In this document: one piece after another, positions 7,432-13,411 of the stretch
How positions within the stretch are numbered: the first letter of the stretch is position 1
How the letters are laid out: every line of letters begins with the position of its first letter
Source of the DNA: Entophlyctis helioformis
Taxonomy: Eukaryota > Chytridiomycota > Chytridiomycetes > Chytridiales > Chytriomycetaceae
Assembly: GCA_025526915.1 (NCBI GenBank)
Contig: JAHLKH010000418.1
Coordinates: 1-13,411 of the forward strand
Length of the DNA stretch: 13,411 nucleotides
Direction of reading: 5' to 3'
The notes under the pieces: generated by a model
What the model saw: the letters and a program-made list of their open reading frames with translations, nothing else
The model's database searches: none
What the model was told of the DNA's origin: nothing
Made by a program: the position numbers and the translations under genes

Positions 7432-7529
7432 TCAAAGTGACTGGGAATCCGGACAAGAATATGAAATTGGATTCAAAAAGATTGGAAATTGGATGCCAAA
7501 TTGAACAAAATTCGAGGCAAACCACCCGA

Positions 7530-7536
7530 CCAATCA
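7530..7536 (+). promoter_or_regulatory. CCAAT box upstream of the Thp3/LENG8 gene
   Basis: CCAATCA lies about 95 bp before the proposed ATG at 7632, a usual distance for a HAP/NF-Y site in a TATA-less promoter. The context is a local drop in GC content (about 7440-7570). Confidence 0.4.
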
Positions 7537-7631
7537 GGTGCCGGCGCAGGGTTCTCTATGGGAACGAAATCAATTCCCCCCCCCTCGTTGCTTCTTGGCC
7601 ACCAAGTCGCCAACTGGCCGAGCCGTCACCG

Positions 7632-10600
7632 ATGCACGCTGCGCCTTCAACGTCGCCCACGGCTGGCCCTGCAGCAAGCGCTGCAACAAGCGCTGCAACA
7701 AGCGCTGCACAGGCAGCAGCCACTGCAACAACAGCCGCCACCGCCACCACCACCACCGCAGCAGCAGCCGACCCGCAAGCAGCTGCCAACAGCGCCGCCT
7801 GGTGAGTCTGCCTGTGCAGCCGCACGCTCTGTGCAGACCACTCACGCCTGCCTGCCTGCCTGCCCGCCTGCCCGCCTGTGCTGCCCACAGGGCCAAGTAC
7901 TACAAGGACCTTGCCGAGTACGAGCAGCGCTACGGCCCCGTCGCTGCCGCTGCGTCTGCCCATGCGTCAACGGCGTCTGCCGCTGCCTACCGCCCGCCCT
8001 CGGGAACAGCTGCGTATGCGTACCCAGCTGCTGCGGCCGTACCTGGCGCTGCCACTCCTGCGTATCCGGGCTTCCCAGGCTATCCTGTCTACGCTGCGGC
8101 CCCCGTGTATCCTGGCTATCCAGGCTACCCGCAAGCCCAGCCGACATACCAGCAGCCTGCATATCCCGCCTACCAGCACCCGCCGCCTGCTCAGGCCGGC
8201 CAGCAGCACCCTCAGCATCCCCAGCAGACTTGGGCTGCAGGCCCAACCGTGAATCCTCAGTGGCAACAACAACAGCAGCAGCAGCAGCAGCAGCAGCAAC
8301 AGCAGTACTACAGACCTCAGCAACAGCAGCAACAGCACCAGCTGCCAGCAGGTTCCCACCCGCCCAGCGCTTCGTCCAGCGCATCACCATCGCCCGCCAG
8401 ATGGCCGCCAACGGCCACCGCGGCTCCATCCACGGCAGCCCCATATGCAGCGTCATCGTCGGCCATGGCATCGCTGTCCATCAAGGCCACTGCGCCATCC
8501 AGTACGCTTGCATCACTCTGCCAGTTTGTGCCTGGCTGCTCTAGGAATGCTGATCTTCTGTCCATGATCGCGTCTACAGAGCCTGCGTACATGGCTGTCC
8601 GATCGCAGCAGCCTCAAACAGCCGCAACGACCAAGAGCGCCAAAAGCACCAACATGGACGTGTCTCCATCCCGAGCTGCATCGCCAGTGGTGGATGCCAA
8701 GCCCAGTGTCACCGATTGGCCAGAGTCGCTTGCGTACGTGGCTGCATGCCCAGTTTGCACCTGCATCTCCTGCCGAGTCTCCCCTTTTGGCTGACTCGCG
8801 TTTCGTCAACTTGGTTGGCAGTAACTATTGCCGTCGTGTTATGGACAAAGTGTCACCAGAGAAGGAGGCCGCCGTCAACAAACGGCTCAAGGCCATCATT
8901 TTGAAGGCCCGAAAATCCAATGCGCTGTGGACGACTGACTGGGATCAGATGCCGCTACCGGCTGCTGACGACTCGAGCGAAGTCCATCTTCTGCAACTGT
9001 CAGCTGCCTCCAAGAAGCGCAAGGCGGCTGCTACCGCTGCCGCCGCGAGTGGTAAAGGGATGGCGGGAAAGCTGGGCAATGGGAAAGGAGCCGGAAAAGG
9101 AGCGGCTGGAACGTCTGATGCTGTCGATGGTGTGGGCTGGTCGTTCGATGCTACGCGCAAGCCCCTGCTGCCGCCTGATCAGTCGCTGGCACATCTTCCG
9201 CCATCGCTACGCGCAGCAGAGATTGAACGCAGAGACGAGCGGCTGAAGCGCTTCAAGGCACGCGAAGATGAAGAGGCAAGGGACCGCGCCAGACGGGAGA
9301 GAGAGGTCGAGGAGGCCCGTCGGGCCAATCTGCGCTCGCTCGCTGATGGGGAAGAGAACCCGGATGTCGCCGACTGGGATGAGAATACGATTGTGGGCAC
9401 ATGCACAAAGCTGGAAAAGTCGTACCTGCGGCTCACGTCTGTAAGTTGCACTCGCTTTTTGCTGCGTGGTCTGCCTTGCTTTGCTGCCCTCGCTGTTGCA
9501 GCCCACTACGGCATCTCACTCGTTTGAATCGCCGCCTGTCTCTGGTCGTTGCATGGTTGCTGTGGCAGGCACCGGATCCTTCGACAGTGCGGCCGCTCCA
9601 CATCCTCCGCCAGACGCTGGAGATGCTCAAGGGGAAATGGAAGGATGAGCACAACTATACCTACGTCTGCGACCAGTTTAAGAGTCTGAGACAGGATCTG
9701 ACGGTGCAGCGCATCAAGAACGAGTTTACCGTGCAAGTGTATGAGACGCACCGCTCGGATTGCGTTGGAAAAGGCGAGTCTGGACTTGGCATCTTGGCAA
9801 TGCCATTGAGCGGCTTCTGACATGCCCTTTCTTTCGATGCTCCTTGGATGGAAACGACAGGGCGATCTTGGTGAGTATAATCAGTGCCAGGCGCAACTCA
9901 AGCAGCTGTACAAGATTTACAATATTGCTGGCAACACGGACGAGTTTGTGGCATACCGCATCCTGTACATGCTGCACACGACCAACCGTCGCGGTAAGTG
10001 GCCGTTTGGCTCATTGCCCGCACCGCACGCCATCTGCTGGCATGAACTGGGGATGTATTGACGTAACCTGCATCCCGACATCCCGGCAGATATCATCAAC
10101 ACGGTTGCAGAGCTGACACCCGAGGAGAAGCGCGGCGAGTGCGTGCAGCATGCGCTAGCCGTGCGGTCGAGCATGACGACGAGCGACTACCAGTCGTTCT
10201 TCACGCTGTACCAGGAAGCGCCCAAGATGAGCGGGTACCTCATGGACAAGTTTATTGACCGCGAGCGGCAGGTGGCACTGCGCATTCTGCTGCGTGCGTT
10301 CCGTCCGACGCTGCGAGTCGAGTACATTGCCGTGGTGCTCGGGTTCATTCCGCGCGACCTTGTGCCTGCCATCATGAGCTGGGGGCCGGACCCTGGTGCT
10401 GCGGCTGTTGCAGGGGCACTTGGCGCGGCCAGCAACGCCAAAGGAGCGGGTGAGAAGGATGGGGCTGGCGAGCGTGGCGTGGTGACGGTGTCCAAGGAGG
10501 ATGCGAAGCTGCTGCGCAGTCTGGTCAAGGTGGCCATGGACTGGCTCAAGGCGATGGGCGTGGTGCTTGTTCCCGAGCCCGCTGGTGCAGCTGGTGCTGC

Positions 10601-10727
10601 TGGTGCTGGCCATGCGGATCGCGCGCAGACGCCCGTCATTGATACCCGGGCGTCGCTGCCGGCTGTGGTGGAGCAGGTGCGCTTAACCGTCTCAAAGGGC
10701 GTGGATCTCAAAGGGCAAATACATTGA
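7632..10727 (+). CDS. THP3: Thp3/LENG8 homologue, SAC3/GANP domain (6 exons)
   Basis: Exons: 7632-7801, 7891-8733, 8822-9440, 9569-9773, 9861-9993, 10090-10727, about 868 residues. Yeast Thp3 works with Csn12 in transcription elongation and mRNA maturation; LENG8 is the animal form. The N-terminal third is disordered: Ala/Thr repeats, YP-rich repeats and a 14-Gln run. Then DWPESLANYC (residues 332-341, formed by splicing), LWTTDWDQMPLP, and a charged ERRDERLKRF coiled-coil-like stretch. The SAC3/GANP core starts at IVGTCTKLEKSYLRLTS (528-544) and continues APDPSTVRPLHILR, GDLGEYNQCQ, AYRILYML, SGYLMDKFIDRER and LRAFRPTLRVEY. All junction phases agree. Exon 4 has one extra base at about 9752 that breaks the conserved ETHARIALEK. 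A further intron in the low-complexity part cannot be excluded. Confidence 0.86.
7675..7709 (+). repeat. tandem 12-bp repeat in Thp3/LENG8 exon 1
   Basis: About three copies of CAAGCGCTGCAA, encoding Ala-Ala-Thr-Ser in the disordered N-terminus. Confidence 0.8.
7802..7890 (+). other. Thp3/LENG8 intron 1
   Basis: 89 bp, donor GTGAGT, acceptor CCCACAG. Splicing joins phase 2 to give ...SAAW-AKYYKD. The intron holds CCTGCCTGCCCG repeats. Confidence 0.8.
8264..8305 (+). repeat. CAG/CAA tract coding 14 glutamines
   Basis: Fourteen consecutive Gln codons, mixed CAA and CAG, lie in the disordered N-terminal third of the Thp3/LENG8 protein. A shorter Gln run follows about 20 bp later. Confidence 0.95.
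8734..8821 (+). other. Thp3/LENG8 intron 2
   Basis: 88 bp, donor GTACGT, CTGAC branch-like site about 30 bp before acceptor TTGGCAG. The join WPESLA-NYCRRV restores the family segment that would otherwise look frameshifted. Confidence 0.85.
9441..9568 (+). other. Thp3/LENG8 intron 3
   Basis: 128 bp, donor GTAAGT, acceptor GTGGCAG, phase 0. It joins YLRLTS to APDPSTVRPL, the uninterrupted sequence of the family. Confidence 0.93.
9774..9860 (+). other. Thp3/LENG8 intron 4, GC-AG type
   Basis: The donor is AAG/GCGAGT, a GC instead of GT. The acceptor is CGACAG, with CTGAC at about 9817. It joins IALEK to GDLGEYNQCQ exactly as in homologues. A GTTGGA donor nearby would delete these conserved residues. 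Confidence 0.68.
9994..10089 (+). other. Thp3/LENG8 intron 5
   Basis: 96 bp, donor GTAAGT, acceptor CGGCAG. It splits an Asp codon and joins TTNRR to DIINTVAEL. Confidence 0.9.
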
Positions 10728-10794
10728 AGAGCATGTGTTTACAGGCGTCTATCGTTTTTATGGTACATGTACATGAGCTGCTTGTCTCGGGGTA

Positions 10795-12574
10795 TCAGTG
10801 AGATGGCAAAGTGGCCACGTCTGGGTGCGCCGCAGAGCGAGTGTCTGGGGCGGCTAGAGTCAAGCAGTCGAGTGAGCGCATCTGTCCTTTCGCGTCTCCA
10901 GCGCGACCATCATCATCATCATCGTCATCATCATCATCAGGTTGTTGGGCACTTTGTCCTCCTCCTCGGTCCAGCAAGCCCGGATCGTGATCGCGATCAT
11001 CAGCCGTCGTGAGCGAGTCGGCACCGACGCGGTTCGCGGCCCCATCCGTGCGGCTCGACACGGCCCAGACACTCGACCCGGCATGCCGTCCGGCAAGTGC
11101 GTCGCCGCTCCCGTAGTCCTTTCCATCCTCGTCTCGCCACTCGACATCGCCATCCAGGTCACAGACGGATCCGGTTCCTGCACCGTCATGGGCAGGGCCA
11201 GCCTGCTGTCCCGACGGCCCAGCTGCCCATTCCCTGCTCCGTCCTCGTCTCCTGCCCGGCCACCAACTGCCATCTGCACGGCCGACTCGGGAGCTATCCA
11301 GGACCGTTGTCGCGTCCATCGCGGCAGCGCGGTCACGGCCATGACCGGCGGCGGCGGCAGCAGCGATCCCCACGCCATGGACGCTTGCTGCCTCGGTGAC
11401 GGACCAAGGCACGCCTGCACCGACAGGCAGCTGCATGCCGCCGCGCGACACGTGCACCCACGCCACACACGTCAGCATAAAGATGTGTGCGGCCAGCTCG
11501 CCGAAATAGTCAATGACGGGGTCGGTGGTGTCGAGGAGGTAGAGGTTGCCGAGAATGACGGCAACGAGGCCGATAACCGCGAGCAGATTGTAGTGGGTCA
11601 GGAGTGTGCGGATCGGCTGTGAGAGCGACGACCAGTATGTGTAGAGCGACTGGTAACGCGGTGTTTGTTGTTGCTGCTGTGATTGCTGTGGTGGTGGAAG
11701 TGGAAGTGGTGGATCTTGTGCACCAGCGGGTATAGTTGCGAGCACCAATACAGTGGCACCTGCAGGCGGCGAGTTTTGCCGACCGTCGCTGTCCAACGCA
11801 CACGGCGGCGTCGCAGGAGGGGTCAACGACCCGCGATGTGGCGATGGCGATGGCGATGGCGACGACTGCGAACTGGACCACCAGTTCCGCCACCAATGCA
11901 ACCAGATGGGGACGTCCGGCCCGCCGCCGGCCACCGTGCCGAGCACGCGCCGCACGACCAGCGACCACAGTACCGTGTTGATGGCAATAAGCACACATGC
12001 CATGGCGGTCAGCCACACAGTGACGCAGACGACGCCGACGCTGACAACGGGTGCCCAGCTGATCGGCATGGCATCGCCGGCAGAGCCGATCCATATGATC
12101 GGACCGGTGAGAGCGACCATGGTCTGCGTGACGGTCCATGCCGAGCCAACGCAGTCGGCGCTCTGCACGCACGCATGTGGCCACCACCGATGCCGGCTGC
12201 GACGCAGACGCCGTCGTGCCAGCATCCCAACGCCGCCGTCGCCGACAATCGACCGAGCAAACTCGAGCTCTGTGAGCACCAGGCTGGTGATTTCGGCCAC
12301 ATCCCGACGCCAGACACCACGCCGAGAGCGGCCGGCTGCGGTGCGCGGGGCGAGTACCTCGGCAGCAGGCACAGGCGGGCGGTTTTGGCGAGCAGCGAGA
12401 CCGGCCCAGCGAGGGCGACGAGCGTGAGGCGCGCGGGAGATAGGACGGCGGCCACTGGCGGAAGCGGTTGGCCAGGAGCAGGAAGAGGATGCAGGTGACG
12501 GCGGCGAGCTGCACGGCAATGGCGATGACCGTGGGCGGGATGTCTAATGGGCGGTCGGCGCTGGTGCCCGGCAT
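10795..12574 (-). CDS. hypothetical multi-pass membrane protein (5' part unresolved)
   Basis: Not recognised. One frame is open from about 12519 to its stop at 10795, encoding up to 574 residues. It holds a strongly hydrophobic region at about 12120-11940 (VALTGPIIWIG, VVSVGVVCVTVWLTAMACVLIAINTVLW), enough for two membrane segments. Another lies at about 11600-11450 (LLAVIGLVAVILGNLYLL, HIFMLTCVAWV). Between them is a Pro/Ser/Gln-rich loop, and the end is an Asp/Gly-rich tail with ten consecutive Asp. The best N-terminus, ATG at 12574-12572 followed by IPPTVIAIAVQLAAVTCILF, is in a second frame, and a further hydrophobic stretch is in the third, with no clear introns between. The stop lies 67 bp from the Thp3/LENG8 stop, so the genes converge. 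Confidence 0.5.
10908..10938 (-). repeat. trinucleotide tract coding poly-aspartate
   Basis: CAT repeats on the plus strand, one CGT inside, read on the minus strand as ten Asp codons in the C-terminal tail of the membrane protein. Confidence 0.85.
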
Positions 12575-12600
12575 CGGTGTCCGTCATCGGCCTCGATGCA

Positions 12601-12601
12601 G

Positions 12602-12635
<34 letters not shown>

Positions 12636-12649
12636 GGTTGTGGTTGTTG
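12601..12649. repeat. (TTG)n microsatellite
   Basis: About eleven TTG units followed by degenerate TGGTTG repeats. On the minus strand it is (CAA)n. It lies between the two minus-strand ORFs and just upstream of the membrane-protein ATG. Confidence 0.92.
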
Positions 12650-12666
12650 AATGCAAACGTTGCGCT

Positions 12667-13384
12667 TTATTTGCCGTGGATGTTGGCGGCCGTGGCGTAT
12701 TGGCTCGCAGCGATGCCAGCCGGCTGCCCGCACTCGCAGTGGCAGTCGCAGTCGCACTCGCAGTCGCACCAGAATCGCCAGAGGCCTGTCGCTTGCGCAG
12801 CGTCATGGACGTCCTGCCGGCACTCGCAGGTGCGCTGTTCTCCTTGTTGGTGCGTGCAGGGATCTCGGTCGCCGAAGCCGACGACGGCCCGCCAAACGCG
12901 CGCGTTCACGAGCGTGGCAGCCGCAGCCGACGCGTTGGTCGGTTGGCGGCGCTTGCACAGACGACGGCGGCATGGCCGTGGTGGTGTCTGCCACGAGCCG
13001 CGGCGCAACCGGTCGCGAGATGGGGATCAGGCTCTGGCGCATGCGGCGGCGGTGGTCTCGGCGGATCGGCGTCATGCGCAGGGGACCGCCTGGCCCGTCG
13101 TGCTTGGACACATGGTGGCCGTGGTGCCGCTCGCCGTCCAGCTCGCTGTCCAGCTCGTCATCCTCATCGTCACCTTGGCGCACGTGTCCAGAGTCGCGCT
13201 CAACACGGACTGTTCTGGGCGTCGCAGCCACATCGCCATCAGCAGCAGGGCCGCCTTCGTCGCATGCCATGTCATCGCCGCCGTGCCGGCCAAGACCGCT
13301 GGCGTGCTGCTCGCGTAGAGCACCGGCATGGCGCTTCTTGCGAGCCACAGGCGTTGCTTCCTGGTCGAGCTGCGTCTCACTCAT
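12667..13384 (-). CDS. hypothetical low-complexity protein, model unresolved
   Basis: Not recognised. From ATG 13384-13382 the minus strand reads MSETQLDQEATPVARKKR, then an acidic segment (QGDDEDDELDSELDGERH) and a basic one (TPIRRDHRRRMRQS). This frame ends at 12803. A second frame looks coding further on (PARTNKENSAPASAGRTS) and a third ends in TAA at 12667, overlapping an AATAAA on the minus strand. No intron with good signals joins them, and GC-rich sequence keeps all frames open, so neither the boundaries nor the number of exons is known. The upstream end may lie just inside the window. Confidence 0.33.
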
Positions 13385-13411
13385 GTGGATGCGCCGGGTC
13401 TGCGCACGCAC

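Noticed and set aside
1760..7500. Terminal repeats of a DNA transposon enclosing the Fanzor gene (GGAATTGGATTC-like sequence near 1792 and AAATTGGATTC near 7463)
   Set aside because: The similarity is about 10 bp, in direct rather than inverted orientation, and within AT-rich spacers; chance is likely.
7842..8471. Ala-rich minus-strand open frame
   Set aside because: It is antisense of the YP/Gln-rich N-terminal exon of the Thp3/LENG8 gene. Its poly-Ala and poly-Leu runs are products of the CAG tract.
8716..8830. Apparent frameshift in Thp3/LENG8 after WPESL
   Set aside because: A GTACGT donor, a CTGAC branch site and a TTGGCAG acceptor give a phase-matched 88-bp intron that restores the family sequence, so no frameshift is needed.
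1..13411. tRNA or rRNA genes
   Set aside because: No cloverleaf or conserved tRNA box sequence was noticed on either strand by eye; none is claimed.

Overview
This window looks like nuclear DNA from a GC-rich eukaryote with small spliceosomal introns. About a dozen introns of 64-128 bp can be placed. Most have GTRNGY-type donors, and several have CTGAC/CTCAC branch sites. The LTR remnant is of the chromodomain Ty3/gypsy type, one gene encodes a Thp3/LENG8 protein, and one gene encodes a Fanzor-type protein. Together these suggest an early-diverging (chytrid-like) fungus or a close relative. That placement is inference from gene content, not proof.

Layout from left to right. (1) 92-1703 (+) is a two-exon Pellino-like E3 ubiquitin ligase. 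It joins cleanly across one 76-bp intron that splits the Cys-Gly-His of the RING-like domain. (2) 1955-4925 (-), probably with a further 5' exon at 6346-6689, is a multi-exon Fanzor (eukaryotic TnpB relative, OMEGA system). It has a four-cysteine zinc finger, an intact RuvC-III Asp (HRD motif) and a Glu in the Fanzor-specific alternative position. However, the RuvC-I Asp reads as Asn, and one exon needs a one-base correction to stay in frame. (3) 4964-6311 is a deleted chromovirus: two unequal LTRs around the last part of the integrase, a chromodomain and a Pro/Ala-rich tail. It appears to sit inside an intron of the Fanzor gene. Removing it leaves a phase-matched intron of about 72 bp, the usual size here. 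(4) 6991-7431 (+) is an unrecognised small basic ORF. (5) 7632-10727 (+) is a six-exon Thp3/LENG8 gene (SAC3/GANP domain). It contains an extra C in a conserved motif and a probable GC-AG intron. (6) 10795-12574 (-) converges on it and encodes an unrecognised multi-pass membrane protein whose N-terminal frame is unclear. (7) 12667-13384 (-) is unrecognised low-complexity coding-like sequence that starts near the right edge.

The genes do not form a pathway. The unusual part is the RNA-guided-nuclease relative. It lies between two cellular genes, carries a nested retroelement and seems to have lost or altered its first catalytic residue. It could be a decaying transposon gene, or less likely a repurposed, cleavage-dead one. 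The second surprise is a Pellino-type ligase in what otherwise looks like a fungal genome.
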